Shown here: piece by piece, positions 53,285 to 63,335 of the stretch
Position numbering within the stretch: the stretch's first letter is position 1
Layout: each line of letters opens with the position of its first letter
Origin: Terriglobia bacterium
GTDB lineage: Bacteria; Acidobacteriota; Terriglobia; Terriglobales; Acidobacteriaceae
Direction of reading: 5' to 3'
Assembly (NCBI GenBank): GCA_032252755.1
Contig: JAVUPY010000073.1
Location: 1 to 64,000 of the forward strand
Length of the DNA stretch: 64,000 nt
Position numbers and translations under genes: made by a program
Notes under the pieces: model-generated
The model's input: the letters and a program-made list of their open reading frames with translations, nothing else
Database searches by the model: none
What the model was told of the DNA's origin: nothing

Positions 53285-55063
53285 GTGGCAATTGAATTCA
53301 AGTTACCGGAACTGGGCGAGAACATTGAGCAGGGCGATTTGGTAAGAGTGATGGTCAAGCCCGGGGACAATGTTTCCGAGGGACAGCCGGTGATCGAGTT
53401 AGAAACCGATAAGGCGGTGATCGAAGTGCCGTCGTCGGTTGTGGGCACCGTTAAGGAAATTGCGGTGAAGGCGGGCCAGAAGTTGAAAGTGGGCCAAACG
53501 ATTTTCACAGTTGAGGGAGATGAGGCCGGGGCGGCGGTAGAAGAGAACAAAGCGGGACCGAAGAAAGATATCCCGCGGACTGAGCCTGTGGGTGCCCGGC
53601 CGAGGGCAGCTGAGCCTGCAAAAGCAGAGGCTGGGCCTACAAAAACAGAGCCGAGGCCGGAGGCGATTGCGCCGGCGGTTCCGGCTAGCGGTGGCAAAGG
53701 AGCCACGGCGCTTGAGTTCAAGTTGCCGGAACTGGGCGAGAACATTGTTCAGGGAGATGTGGTTCGCGTTGCCGTAAAGCCGGGTGACACAATCAGCGAC
53801 GGGCAGACGTTGATCGAACTGGAGACGGATAAGGCTGTGGTGGAAGTGCCGTCGACAGTGTCTGGGACCGTGAAGGAAGTTCTGGTTCGTGAGGGGCAGA
53901 AGGCGAAGGTTGGGCAGGTCATCCTGACATTGCGAGAGGGTGCTGCGACGACCACACCGCCGGCTGAAAAGAAGGTAGAGGATCGAGCCGCACAGGACAC
54001 GAGCAGCGCGGAGATGGCGCGCGCGAGTTACAACATTGCGCGTGCGGCCGAGGGAAAAACCGAAGCGCAGGCGTTCCCGCGCGATACGCGGCAGGAACCG
54101 GCGCATGCAATTGTAGCGTCGCAGGTGGTGAAGAGTGCGGGGGCGGAGCATCGTCCGCCTGTGCCGGCGTCGCCTTCGGTTCGTCGGCTGGCGCGCGAGA
54201 TCGGTGTCGATATCTACAACGTGCAGGGAACGGGGCCGAACGGCAGGATCTCCGAGGCCGACGTCAAGAATCACGCGAAAGCGGTGATCACGGCGGCGGC
54301 CGCGGGAGTCGCGGTGCCGGGTGTGCGTCCGGCGGTGAAGTTGCCGGACTTCAGCAAGTGGGGACCGGTCGAGAAGGTCCCGATGCGGGCGATCCGGCGG
54401 AAGACGGCCGAGCACCTCGCGGAAGCATGGACGACGATTCCGCACGTTACGCAGCACGACAAAGCCGACATCACCGAATTGGAAGAGCTGCGGAAGAAGT
54501 ACTCGTCGCGCGCGGAACTTGCCGGCGGCAAGATGACGGTGACAGCGATTGCGCTGAAGGTAGTCGCTTCGGCGCTGAAGGTGTTCCCGCAGTTCAACGC
54601 CTCGGTCGACATGGCGGGTGAAGAGATTGTTTATAAGCGCTACATACATCTTGGCGTGGCGGTCGATACGGATCGCGGACTGCTGGTGCCGGTGATTCGG
54701 AACGTCGATGAGAAGAACATCACCGAGTTGGCGGCCGAGCTTTCGCAACTTTCAGTGAAGGCGAAGAACAAGACGTTGAAGCCAGAAGAGATGGAAGGCG
54801 GCACGTTCACGATTACGAATCTGGGCGGCATCGGCGGAACGTACTTCACGCCGATCGTGAACCATCCGGAAGTTGCGATCCTCGGGATGTCGCGTTCGCG
54901 GATTGAGCCTTGTTGGGTGAATGACAAGTTTGAGCCCAGATTGATGCTGCCGCTCTCGCTCTCGTACGATCACAGGTTGATCGATGGCGCGGACGCGGCA
55001 CGGTTCCTGCGCTGGGTGGTGGAAGCGCTGGAGCAGCCGTTCTTACTTTCGGTACAGGGATAG
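53285..55063 (+). CDS. aceF: dihydrolipoyl acetyltransferase (E2)
   Basis: 592 residues from the GTG at 53285, with AAAGGAAC five bases upstream; a GTG overlapping the aceE stop at 53270 would add five residues. Two lipoyl domains with lysines Lys43 and Lys183, both in ELETDKAV, are joined by Ala/Pro-rich linkers. The peripheral E1/E3-binding domain is at about 295-331 (PSVRRLAREIGVDIYNVQGTG). The catalytic acetyltransferase domain occupies about 360-592 with His563 and Asp567 in DHRLIDGADA. Passes acetyl to CoA. Followed after 97 bp by lpdA. Confidence 0.95.
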   Translation: MAIEFKLPELGENIEQGDLVRVMVKPGDNVSEGQPVIELETDKAVIEVPSSVVGTVKEIAVKAGQKLKVGQTIFTVEGDEAGAAVEENKAGPKKDIPRTEPVGARPRAAEPAKAEAGPTKTEPRPEAIAPAVPASGGKGATALEFKLPELGENIVQGDVVRVAVKPGDTISDGQTLIELETDKAVVEVPSTVSGTVKEVLVREGQKAKVGQVILTLREGAATTTPPAEKKVEDRAAQDTSSAEMARASYNIARAAEGKTEAQAFPRDTRQEPAHAIVASQVVKSAGAEHRPPVPASPSVRRLAREIGVDIYNVQGTGPNGRISEADVKNHAKAVITAAAAGVAVPGVRPAVKLPDFSKWGPVEKVPMRAIRRKTAEHLAEAWTTIPHVTQHDKADITELEELRKKYSSRAELAGGKMTVTAIALKVVASALKVFPQFNASVDMAGEEIVYKRYIHLGVAVDTDRGLLVPVIRNVDEKNITELAAELSQLSVKAKNKTLKPEEMEGGTFTITNLGGIGGTYFTPIVNHPEVAILGMSRSRIEPCWVNDKFEPRLMLPLSLSYDHRLIDGADAARFLRWVVEALEQPFLLSVQG

Positions 55064-55080
55064 CGGGAAATACGGGATAA

Positions 55081-55145
55081 GGGTACCGGGTTCCAGGTAC
55101 CGGGAAGAACGTACCCGGTACCCGGCACCTGGCACCCGGTACCCA
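55081..55145. repeat. heptad repeat forming a 24-bp inverted repeat between aceF and lpdA
   Basis: Left arm 55081-55104 (units GGGTACC, GGGTTCC) and right arm 55121-55144 (units GCACCTG, GCACCCG) are reverse complements at 22 of 24 positions with a 16-nt loop. Units are 7 bp, and five follow each other in strict register at 55111-55145. It fills the 97-bp gap between aceF and lpdA and ends 15 bases before the lpdA ATG, with no stronger ribosome site visible than AGAAAA. Confidence 0.9.
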
Positions 55146-55160
55146 TTTCGAGAAAACTAC

Positions 55161-56570
55161 ATGGCAAATACGAATCTGAAGGTTGCAGTCATGGGCGGCG
55201 GGCCGGGTGGGTACGCCGCCGCTTTTCTTGCGGCTGACCTTGGAATGCAGGTCACGCTGATCGATCCGGAGAAGAATCCGGGGGGAGTTTGTCTTTATCG
55301 CGGATGCATTCCGTCGAAGGCGTTGCTGCACGTAGCGGCGATGATCGAAGAAGCGAAGCACATTTCGAACATGGGCATCGATTTCGGAGCTCCGAAAATC
55401 GATGTCACTCGCCTGCGCACCTTCAAAGAGAACGTTGTGAACAAGCTGACCGGCGGTCTTGGGCAGATCGCGAAGATGCGCAAGGTAACCTACATCCAGG
55501 GAACCGCGAGCTTCGTCAATTCGAACACGCTGAAGGTGGAGAAGACGGCGGGCGGTTCGGAGAACCTGACGTTCGACAAGATCGTCATAGCGACCGGTTC
55601 GCGGCCGGCGGTGATTCCGACCTTTCCGAAGAGCGCGCGGGTGTGGGATTCAAGCGGGGCATTAAACCTCCCGGACGTGCCGAAGAGCTTGCTAGTCGTC
55701 GGCGGCGGGTATATTGGATTGGAACTTGGGTCCGTCTACGCTGCGCTCGGGTCAAAAGTCTCGGTGGTTGAAATGTTATCGGGATTGTTGCCTGGCGCGG
55801 ATCGCGATCTCGTGTTGCCGCTGCACAAGCGACTGGAGAAGCAGTTTGAGGCGATCATGGTGAACACCAAGGTCGCGTCGATGAAGGAAGAGAAGAACGG
55901 CGTACACGTCACCTTCGATGGCGATGTGAAGGAGAAGGAGAAGACGTACGACCGCGTGCTGGTGTCTGTTGGCCGCACGCCGAATTCGCAGGTGCCGGGA
56001 CTGGAGAACACGAAAGTTCAACTCGACGGCAAGTTCATCAAGATCAACAAGCAACTACAGACCACCGATCCTTCGATCTACGCGATTGGCGATGTTGCGG
56101 GCGAGCCGATGTTGGCACACAAGGCCATGCACGAGGGTCGAACGGCAGTGGAGCACATTGCCGGGCACAAAGTCGCGTTCGAGCCGTACGCGATTCCGGC
56201 AGTAGTATTCACGGACCCGGAGATCGCATGGGCTGGCCTGACGCAGACGCAGGCGGAGAAGGAAGGCCGCGAGGTTTCGATTGCAAAGTTCCCGTGGGCG
56301 GCTTCGGGACGCGCGGTAACGCTGGATCGGACGGAAGGTGTGACGAAGCTGATCATCGATCCGAAGTCGGAGCGCGTACTTGGCGTCGGAATCACCGGGC
56401 CGGGAGCGGGGGACATGATTGCGGAGGGTGTGCTGGGGATCGAGATGGGCGCGACGGCAAAGGACATCGGGCTCACGATCCATCCGCATCCTACGCTTTC
56501 AGAGACCGTGATGGAAGCCGCGGAAGTGTTCTACGGAACGAGCACGGATACGTATCGGCCAAAGCGGTAA
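55161..56570 (+). CDS. lpdA: dihydrolipoyl dehydrogenase (E3)
   Basis: 469 residues from the ATG at 55161 (MANTNLKVAV). FAD-binding GGGPGGYAAA at 12-21. Redox-active disulfide Cys44/Cys49 in CLYRGCIPSK. NAD-binding GGGYIGLELG near 180. The C-terminal base His-Pro-His-Pro-Thr-Leu-Ser-Glu carries the His/Glu pair. Reoxidises the dihydrolipoyl groups of AceF and makes NADH. Third gene of the PDH operon. Confidence 0.95.
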   Translation: MANTNLKVAVMGGGPGGYAAAFLAADLGMQVTLIDPEKNPGGVCLYRGCIPSKALLHVAAMIEEAKHISNMGIDFGAPKIDVTRLRTFKENVVNKLTGGLGQIAKMRKVTYIQGTASFVNSNTLKVEKTAGGSENLTFDKIVIATGSRPAVIPTFPKSARVWDSSGALNLPDVPKSLLVVGGGYIGLELGSVYAALGSKVSVVEMLSGLLPGADRDLVLPLHKRLEKQFEAIMVNTKVASMKEEKNGVHVTFDGDVKEKEKTYDRVLVSVGRTPNSQVPGLENTKVQLDGKFIKINKQLQTTDPSIYAIGDVAGEPMLAHKAMHEGRTAVEHIAGHKVAFEPYAIPAVVFTDPEIAWAGLTQTQAEKEGREVSIAKFPWAASGRAVTLDRTEGVTKLIIDPKSERVLGVGITGPGAGDMIAEGVLGIEMGATAKDIGLTIHPHPTLSETVMEAAEVFYGTSTDTYRPKR

Positions 56571-56587
56571 GTCGCTTTCAGGTTTAG

Positions 56588-56621
56588 ACCGGTACTCCTT
56601 TTGGGGTGCCGGTTTTGTTTT
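56588..56621 (+). terminator. intrinsic terminator after lpdA
   Basis: ACCGGTACTCC (56588-56598) pairs fully with GGGGTGCCGGT (56603-56613) allowing two G-U pairs, around TTTT, followed by TTTGTTTT. Classic rho-independent end of the PDH operon. Confidence 0.9.
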
Positions 56622-56636
56622 AGGCGAAGATCTCAC

Positions 56637-56660
56637 CACAGAGGCACAGAGGCACAGAGA
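56637..56660. repeat. 3 x 8-bp CACAGAGG array
   Basis: CACAGAGG, CACAGAGG, CACAGAGA. Same unit as the inverted pair at 9685-9778. Downstream of the lpdA terminator. Confidence 0.85.
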
Positions 56661-56784
56661 AATTCTGCTCTAAAAGACAAAAACAACAGCAAGAAAAGCA
56701 AGAGATCAGAACAGCATCAAGCCTCGTTTGACCGGTCTTTGCGGTGGGGCTAACATTCGCGTTTAATACCCGGGGGGCCGAGTC

Positions 56785-59268
56785 GTGATTGGCCAGACGA
56801 TTTCCCATTATCGCGTCCTGCGGAAGCTGGGTGGCGGCGGGATGGGTGTGGTGTATGAGGCCGAAGACGAGACTTTGGGCCGCCGGGTGGCGCTGAAATT
56901 TCTTCCTGCCAATCTAGCCAATGACAGCAAAGCTCTGGAGCGATTCAATCGCGAGGCACAGGCCGCTTCAGCATTGAATCATCCGGGTATCTGTACCGTG
57001 TACGACTTCGCAGTGCACGAGGGCCGCCCGTACATTGTGATGGAAATGTTGGAGGGGCTGAGCCTTGATCGAATGATTCAAGGCGGACATCCGCTGCAAC
57101 TCGAGAAGATCCTGGATATCGGAGTGCAAGTAGCGGATGCCCTCGATGCCGCGCACGCGAAGGGAATCGTTCACCGGGACGTCAAGCCGGCGAACATCAT
57201 TGTGAATGAACGGGGGCAGGCGAAAATCCTGGATTTTGGATTGGCGAAGCCGGTCGCGGTGCGCGACCTCGAACTGGAGAAGGTTGGGCCTGATGGCGTC
57301 GAGATCCTGAGAACGAAGTTGCCGAGCGGAGACGTGGTGATCACGAATCCAGAGATCATTGCAGGGACTTCGGCGTACATGTCGCCGGAACAGGTACGGA
57401 ACGAGGAGTTGGACGCTCGCTCGGACCTGTTCTCGTTTGGTGTGGTGCTGTACGAGATGGCGACGGGGCAGAGGCCATTCACGGCTTCAAATTCCGTGCT
57501 CACACTGGCGGCAATTCTCGACAAGAAGCCAATGTCGCCGCTGGCGCTGAACCATGAACTGCCCTCAGAGTTTGAGGCAGTCACTGGGAAGGCGCTGGAG
57601 AAGGATAAGGGCCGGCGATATCAGCGAGCGTCGGAGCTGCGCGACGATTTGCAGTCCCTGAAGCGCGACACGGATTCAACAGAACTGCCGGCGCTGAGCC
57701 GGCTCATGAAGGCGCGGCATGGGAGGGTGTTCCGCCGGATGGGAGCGAAGACGACGTACATCCTCGCGGGGATATCGGCATTCCTGCTAATGCTTGTAAT
57801 TGTTTTTGGAGTTTATTTCTATAGGACACGCGCATCGCTGGCGGGAACCACGATTGCGGTTCTTCCGTTCCAGAGCATGAACCCGACGGACATCAACAGC
57901 GACTATCTCGGCTATGCCTTGGCAGACGAGGTCGCGACCATCCTGACGTACACGCCGAATCTTGAGGTCCGCCCGGTTACGTCAACACGTCAATATATCG
58001 GTAATGTCGATCCGCAGAAGGCGGGGAAGTCGTTGCACGTTGGAACGGTGGTTACGGGGCAGTATCTGAAGCAAGGCAATACGCTGCAGGTATCGTTGTC
58101 AGCGATCGATGTGAGGAAGAACCGGCTACTTTGGCAACAAGCGCTGAAGATGCCGGTGCAGGACCTGACGACGATGCAGAAGGAGTTGGAGACAGATCTG
58201 CGGCGCGGCTTGATACCGATGCTGGTGGGTAGGTCATCGGCGATTGAGACGGCGACACGGCCGAAGAACGCCGAAGCATACGATCTGTACCTGCGCAGCT
58301 CTGCCGTTTCGCATGACCCGGCGCCAAATCGGGTTGCGATCAAGATGCTGGAGCGATCTGTTGGGCTCGATTCGACTTACGCTCCGGCATGGGATGCGCT
58401 GGGATTCCGCTACTACTACGACGCGGAGTATGGCGGAGGGGGACCAGAGGCTTACAAGCGAGCGGGAGATGCTTATGAACGGGCGGTTGCGCTGGATCGG
58501 AACTATGTCCAGGGGGCGGCGCACCTGGTGCGGCATCATGTGGAACGCGGCGAACTGAGCCTGGCGTACAAGCAGGCGAAGGAACTACTGCAGCGTCGCG
58601 GCGACAATGCGCAGGCGCATTTCACGATGGCATACGTGCTGCGCTATGCCGGATTGCTCGACGAGGCCGGCAACGAGTGTGAGAAGGCGATTCAACTGGA
58701 TCCGGGCGATTACCTGTACCGTTCATGCGCATTCGCTTTTTTCGAGAAGGGCGATACGGATCGCGCGATGCAGTTCCTGTCGCTGGACGCCGGATCGGAG
58801 TGGGCACGGAACGTCGAGCCGGGAATCCTACTGCGGGCGGGCCAGACGGACGAAGCGCGTGTGGCGGCGCAGGCGATGACGAATGATGCCACCTGGTTCG
58901 GCCGAATTCTGCAGGGATGCCTGGATGGACGGCCTGCTGGCGATATGAACGTGCTGGTGGCGCAGAACGAGAAGGCATTGATGGCACAACTCGATCCCGA
59001 ATTTCGCTATTACCAGGGCAGCCTGATGGCTTACTGCGGGCAAATGGACGTCGCGACGAAGCTGATCAAGAGCGCTATTCAGCAGAACTACTGCGCCGCT
59101 GAGGCGCTGGAGAAAGACCCGGCCCTCGCAGCCTACCGAAAGTATCCGGACTACGCAGACGTGCAGAAGGCGGCATCGGAGTGTCAGTACCGATTCAAGA
59201 ATGAGGCGGGATTAAATCATTCAGCAATCAGCAGTCAGCGTTCAGTCGAAGCAGCAATGTGGCATTAG
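56785..59268 (+). CDS. membrane Ser/Thr protein kinase with TolB-like and TPR regions
   Basis: 827 residues from a GTG preceded by GGGGGG. Cytoplasmic Hanks-type kinase (about 9-290): glycine loop GGGGMG 16-21, Lys38, HRDVKPANI 130-138 and DFG 150-152, with [10 protein letters not shown] as activation-loop end. One membrane helix (about 325-347). Then a TolB-like domain ([31 protein letters not shown], about 353-480) and TPR repeats (500-810). The periplasmic part probably senses envelope signals. The C-terminal about 17 residues ([10 protein letters not shown]...) are encoded by a heptad repeat that runs past the stop. Confidence 0.93.
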   Translation: MIGQTISHYRVLRKLGGGGMGVVYEAEDETLGRRVALKFLPANLANDSKALERFNREAQAASALNHPGICTVYDFAVHEGRPYIVMEMLEGLSLDRMIQGGHPLQLEKILDIGVQVADALDAAHAKGIVHRDVKPANIIVNERGQAKILDFGLAKPVAVRDLELEKVGPDGVEILRTKLPSGDVVITNPEIIAGTSAYMSPEQVRNEELDARSDLFSFGVVLYEMATGQRPFTASNSVLTLAAILDKKPMSPLALNHELPSEFEAVTGKALEKDKGRRYQRASELRDDLQSLKRDTDSTELPALSRLMKARHGRVFRRMGAKTTYILAGISAFLLMLVIVFGVYFYRTRASLAGTTIAVLPFQSMNPTDINSDYLGYALADEVATILTYTPNLEVRPVTSTRQYIGNVDPQKAGKSLHVGTVVTGQYLKQGNTLQVSLSAIDVRKNRLLWQQALKMPVQDLTTMQKELETDLRRGLIPMLVGRSSAIETATRPKNAEAYDLYLRSSAVSHDPAPNRVAIKMLERSVGLDSTYAPAWDALGFRYYYDAEYGGGGPEAYKRAGDAYERAVALDRNYVQGAAHLVRHHVERGELSLAYKQAKELLQRRGDNAQAHFTMAYVLRYAGLLDEAGNECEKAIQLDPGDYLYRSCAFAFFEKGDTDRAMQFLSLDAGSEWARNVEPGILLRAGQTDEARVAAQAMTNDATWFGRILQGCLDGRPAGDMNVLVAQNEKALMAQLDPEFRYYQGSLMAYCGQMDVATKLIKSAIQQNYCAAEALEKDPALAAYRKYPDYADVQKAASECQYRFKNEAGLNHSAISSQRSVEAAMWH

Positions 59269-59367
59269 CCATTAGCAATTCGCGGTTTCCCATTCGCTAT
59301 TCGCAAAATCCAAAATGGCCGTCCACGACCCTTCATTCGCAATCCGCCATCCACAAAACTTCAAAAT
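59218..59367. repeat. long heptad array overlapping the 3' end of the kinase gene
   Basis: Heptads of the CAxTCxG type run in register: CATTCAG, CAATCAG, CAGTCAG (59218-59238), then after a short gap GCATTAG, CCATTAG and six more (59262-59317), and again from 59333. The kinase stop codon is the TAG of the unit at 59262. A weak inverted counterpart of the first units occurs near 59417-59437 (TGCTGATTACTGA). Confidence 0.85.
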
Positions 59368-59717
59368 TCCGCCAAGCGTTGGATCTCTCTGAAGCTTTTG
59401 CTGAGCCGAATGCTGATTACTGACCGCTGTTTCACACGGTCAAGCGTCACCGATTCTTGTGAGGTCAATCACAGCCCCTTTGGGCGTGTCGGAATTCTAA
59501 TCAGAACATGCTCTATGTGCTTTAAGCCGCGTAGGTTGCGAGCGATTTGGCCGTCTCCGGTGAGCGCGTGCCGGAGGTAGCGACCCGGCTGGAAAGTGCG
59601 TTAGAGGCCTTCCCGAGGGAAGGTGGGTGAAGAGGGGATGACCCACCCCGCCCTGACGTCCGGTAGGTGGGACGCCGCAGTCAATTTCATACGCGATGTG
59701 ACTGGAATTATAAAAAA
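59269..59717. other. long leader upstream of nifJ
   Basis: 449 bp without a gene: first about 100 bp are heptad repeats, then unstructured sequence, then a hairpin-rich stretch from 59555. The open frame at 59398 (60 codons) has no protein-like features. Confidence 0.6.
59555..59671 (+). promoter_or_regulatory. structured nifJ leader with competing hairpins
   Basis: CTCCGG/CCGGAG (59555-59576), CCTTCCC/GGGAAGG (59608-59623) and GGTGGGT/ACCCACC (59622-59647) are each perfect. CCCACC at 59642-59647 could alternatively pair with GGTGGG at 59666-59671. The second and third share two bases. Such mutually exclusive pairings are seen in attenuators and riboswitches, but I could not match a known class (it is not a TPP riboswitch). 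Confidence 0.4.
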
Positions 59718-62700
59718 ATGACAAGAGCGAAGGTAACTATCGACGGCAACGAAGCTGCGGCTTATGTTGCTCACAAAATCAACGAAGTGATCGCGATTTA
59801 CCCGATCACGCCATCGTCGCCGATGGGCGAATGGTCGGACCAGTGGTCTTCAGAGGGTAAACCCAATATCTGGGGGACGATCCCGACTGTCATCGAGATG
59901 CAGAGTGAGGGCGGCGCATCCGGCGCTCTCCATGGCGCGCTGCAGGGTGGTGCGCTCGCAACGACATTTACATCATCGCAGGGCCTGTTGTTGATGATCC
60001 CCAACATGTACAAGATTGCGGGCGAACTTACGTCGAGCGTGATGCACGTCGCGGCCCGCTCCGTTGCCGCCCAGGCACTGTCGATCTTTGGCGATCACCA
60101 GGATGTTATGGCAGTGCGGCAGACGGGTTGGGGACTGCTTTCGTCGAACTCGATCCAGGAAGTGATGGACTTTGCGCTGATCGCGCAGGCAGCGTCGATG
60201 GAGGCACGTGTTCCATTTGTGCATTTCTTCGATGGTTTCCGGACCTCGCATGAAGTCGCGAAAGTTGAACAGCTCACGATGGATGACATGCGGGCGCTGA
60301 TTTCCGACGAACTGGTGCATGCGCATCGGGCGCGGGCACTCTCGCCGGATCGGCCAGTACTGCGAGGCAGCGCACAGAATCCGGACGTTTATTTCCAGGC
60401 ACGCGAGACGGTGAACCCGTATTACCTGGCGGCGCCGACCATCGTGCAGAACGCGATGGACAAGTTCGCAAAGGTAGTCGGGCGGCAGTACCGGCTGTTT
60501 GATTACGTCGGTGCGCCCGATGCCGAGCGCGTAATCATCCTGATGGGCTCGGGCGCCGAAGTGGCGCAGGAAGCGATCGAGTACCTGGTGGCGAAGGGCG
60601 AGAAGGTCGGCATGATCAAGGTTCGCCTGTTCCGGCCGTTCTCGGTCGAGCATTTCCTGAAGGCGCTGCCGGCGACAGTCCAGTCGATCGGCGTACTGGA
60701 TCGGACGAAAGAGCCGGGCGCGGTTGGCGAGCCGCTGTACCAGGATGCGGTCACGGCGATCCAAGAGGGCCTGGCAGCCGGGGCGCTGCCATTTAAGGGC
60801 TTCCCGCGGATCGTCGGCGGACGTTACGGATTGTCGTCGAAAGAATTCACGCCGGCGATGGTGAAGGGCGTGCTGGATGAGTTGAAGAAAGAACGCGCGA
60901 AGAACCACTTCACGGTTGGCATCAAGGACGACGTCACGCACACGAGCATTGATTACGATCCGGCGTTCTCCACCGAGGACAATAAGACGGTTCGGGCACT
61001 GTTCTACGGTTTGGGTGCGGATGGAACGGTCGGGGCGAACAAGAACTCGATCAAGATCATCGGCGAAGAGACTGACAATTACGCGCAAGGGTACTTCGTC
61101 TACGACTCCAAGAAGTCGGGGTCGATGACGACTTCGCACCTGCGGTTCGGCCCGAAGCCGATCCGCTCGAGTTACCTGATTACGCGCGCGAATTTCGTCG
61201 CCTGCCACCAGTTCACGTTCCTCGAAAGAATGGATGTGCTGAAGGGCGCCGATACAGGAGCAACCTTCCTGCTGAACACGCCCTATGGCAAGGACGAGAT
61301 CTGGGATCACCTGCCACGGCAGGTGCAGAAGGACATTATCGAGAAGAAGTTGAAGTTCTATGTGATCGATGCCGTTAAAGTCGCACGTGACACGGGCATG
61401 GGTGGACGTATCAACACGATCATGCAGACGTGCTTCTTCGCGATTTCAGGCGTGCTGCCGAGAGAAGAAGCCATCGAAGCCATCAAGCACGCAATCAAGA
61501 AGACCTATGGACGCCGCGGTGAAGCCGTGGTGCAGAAGAACTTCGCAGCGGTAGACGAGGCACTTTCGAACCTGTTCGAAGTGAAAGTTCCAACCGCTGT
61601 TACGAGCACGTTCGATGTGCACCCGGCGGTGCCGAAAGCCGCTCCGGAGTTCGTGCAGAACGTGATCGCGCCCATCATCACTGGCGACGGCGACTTTTTG
61701 CCGGTGAGCGCGATGCCGATCGACGGAACGTTCCCGACCGGAACGGCACAGTGGGAGAAGCGGAACATCGCGCTCGAAATTCCGGAATGGGATGAGAAGC
61801 TGTGCATCCAGTGCGGCAAGTGCGTTCTGGTTTGCCCGCACGCGGTGATTCGCGCAAAAGTCTACGACGGCGCGGTGCTGGCGAAGGCTCCCGAGGGATT
61901 CAAGTCGGCGGAGGCGAAGTGGAAGACTTTCGCAAGCCAGAAGTACACGTTGCAGGTGGCTCCGGAAGACTGCACGGGTTGCGCGCTGTGCGTTGAGGCG
62001 TGCCCGGTCAAGTCGAAGACGGAAGTAAAGCATCGCGCGATCAACATGATTGCGCAGCCCCCGGTGCGCGAGAAGGAAGCCCAGAATTGGGACTTTTTCC
62101 TCGAACTGCCGGAAGTCGACCGCACGGTTCTGAGCGTGACGCAGGTTAAGGATGTTCAACTGATGCAGCCTCTGTTCGAATTCAGCGGCGCGTGTTCCGG
62201 TTGCGGCGAGACACCGTACGTGAAATTGATGACGCAGTTGTTCGGCGATCGCACCGTCATCGCGAACGCGACGGGTTGCTCTTCGATCTACGGCGGCAAC
62301 CTGCCGACGACTCCATACACGTTCAACAAGGACGGGCGCGGAGTGGCTTGGTCGAATTCACTGTTTGAAGACAATGCCGAGTTCGGGTTGGGTATCCGGC
62401 TGGCAATCGATAAGCAGAACCAGTACGCCAAGGAGCTCGTCGTCCGCTTGGCTGGGAAGCTTGGGGAAGAACTGGTGAAGGGAATCCTCGGGGCGGATCA
62501 GTCGAATGAAACCGGTATCCAGACGCAGCGCGGACGTGTGGCGGAACTGAAGAAGATGCTCCAGGGCCTGAACACGTCGGAAGCAAAGGATCTACTGAGC
62601 CTCGCCGATGTGCTGGTGAAGCGGGCGGTGTGGATTGTCGGTGGCGATGGTTGGGCATACGACATCGGCTACGGTGGGCTCGATCATGTGCTTGCCAGCG

Positions 62701-63335
62701 GGCGAAACGTGAACATCCTGGTGCTCGATACCGAGGTTTATTCGAATACGGGCGGCCAGATGTCGAAGGCCACGCCGCGCGGCGCGGTAGCGAAGTTTGC
62801 GGCGGGTGGCAAGCCGGTGGCGAAGAAAGACCTCGCCATGATGGCCGTAAACTACGGCTCGGTGTACGTCGCGCGAATCGCGATGGGTTCGAGCGACATG
62901 CAGACGGTGAAGGCGTTCCTGGAAGCCGAAGCGTGGGACGGACCGTCGATCATCATCGCATACAGCCACTGCATTGCTCACGGATACGACCTGGTCCATG
63001 GACTTGATCAGCAGAAATTGGCTGTGCAGGCCGGACACTGGCCACTGTTCCGCTACAACCCGAAGCTGGCGCTGGAAGGCAAGAATCCCTTCGTCCTGGA
63101 TTCGAAAGCACCGACGATTTCGCTCGACAAGTACATCTACAACGAAACGCGGTATACGATGCTGCGGCAGAGCAATCCAAAGGCGGCGGAACTTCTGCTG
63201 AAGGAAGCGCAGGAAGACGTGGTGGAGCGCTGGAAGGTGTACGAACACTGGTCGAAGATGCCGTTCAATCCGCCCGAAGGAGCGACCAAAACCACGGAAG
63301 AGAAGGCCATGAGCAAGGAGGCGAGCAATGACTAA
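59718..63335 (+). CDS. nifJ: pyruvate:ferredoxin oxidoreductase
   Basis: 1205 residues, full length for the single-chain enzyme, from the ATG at 59718 ([38 protein letters not shown]). Oxidatively decarboxylates pyruvate to acetyl-CoA and reduces ferredoxin or flavodoxin. Two 4Fe-4S sites are in [14 protein letters not shown] and [12 protein letters not shown] (about 694-770). The proximal cluster CSGCGE lies near 828. The ThDP site is [12 protein letters not shown] and NTGGQMSK (about 975-1025). Stop overlaps the next gene by 8 bp. No strong ribosome site before the ATG. Confidence 0.96.
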   Translation: MTRAKVTIDGNEAAAYVAHKINEVIAIYPITPSSPMGEWSDQWSSEGKPNIWGTIPTVIEMQSEGGASGALHGALQGGALATTFTSSQGLLLMIPNMYKIAGELTSSVMHVAARSVAAQALSIFGDHQDVMAVRQTGWGLLSSNSIQEVMDFALIAQAASMEARVPFVHFFDGFRTSHEVAKVEQLTMDDMRALISDELVHAHRARALSPDRPVLRGSAQNPDVYFQARETVNPYYLAAPTIVQNAMDKFAKVVGRQYRLFDYVGAPDAERVIILMGSGAEVAQEAIEYLVAKGEKVGMIKVRLFRPFSVEHFLKALPATVQSIGVLDRTKEPGAVGEPLYQDAVTAIQEGLAAGALPFKGFPRIVGGRYGLSSKEFTPAMVKGVLDELKKERAKNHFTVGIKDDVTHTSIDYDPAFSTEDNKTVRALFYGLGADGTVGANKNSIKIIGEETDNYAQGYFVYDSKKSGSMTTSHLRFGPKPIRSSYLITRANFVACHQFTFLERMDVLKGADTGATFLLNTPYGKDEIWDHLPRQVQKDIIEKKLKFYVIDAVKVARDTGMGGRINTIMQTCFFAISGVLPREEAIEAIKHAIKKTYGRRGEAVVQKNFAAVDEALSNLFEVKVPTAVTSTFDVHPAVPKAAPEFVQNVIAPIITGDGDFLPVSAMPIDGTFPTGTAQWEKRNIALEIPEWDEKLCIQCGKCVLVCPHAVIRAKVYDGAVLAKAPEGFKSAEAKWKTFASQKYTLQVAPEDCTGCALCVEACPVKSKTEVKHRAINMIAQPPVREKEAQNWDFFLELPEVDRTVLSVTQVKDVQLMQPLFEFSGACSGCGETPYVKLMTQLFGDRTVIANATGCSSIYGGNLPTTPYTFNKDGRGVAWSNSLFEDNAEFGLGIRLAIDKQNQYAKELVVRLAGKLGEELVKGILGADQSNETGIQTQRGRVAELKKMLQGLNTSEAKDLLSLADVLVKRAVWIVGGDGWAYDIGYGGLDHVLASGRNVNILVLDTEVYSNTGGQMSKATPRGAVAKFAAGGKPVAKKDLAMMAVNYGSVYVARIAMGSSDMQTVKAFLEAEAWDGPSIIIAYSHCIAHGYDLVHGLDQQKLAVQAGHWPLFRYNPKLALEGKNPFVLDSKAPTISLDKYIYNETRYTMLRQSNPKAAELLLKEAQEDVVERWKVYEHWSKMPFNPPEGATKTTEEKAMSKEASND

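Noticed and set aside
59398-59580. 60-codon open frame upstream of nifJ
   Set aside because: Composition is Arg/Cys/Ser-rich without hydrophobic or helical pattern, no ribosome site, and it overlaps a hairpin-rich leader.
59555-59671. Possible cobalamin or TPP riboswitch upstream of nifJ
   Set aside because: A GGGAAGGTGGGTGA phrase vaguely recalls the cobalamin core, but the conserved GCCACTG and other elements are missing; TPP conserved CUGAGA/CUGAUC segments are absent.
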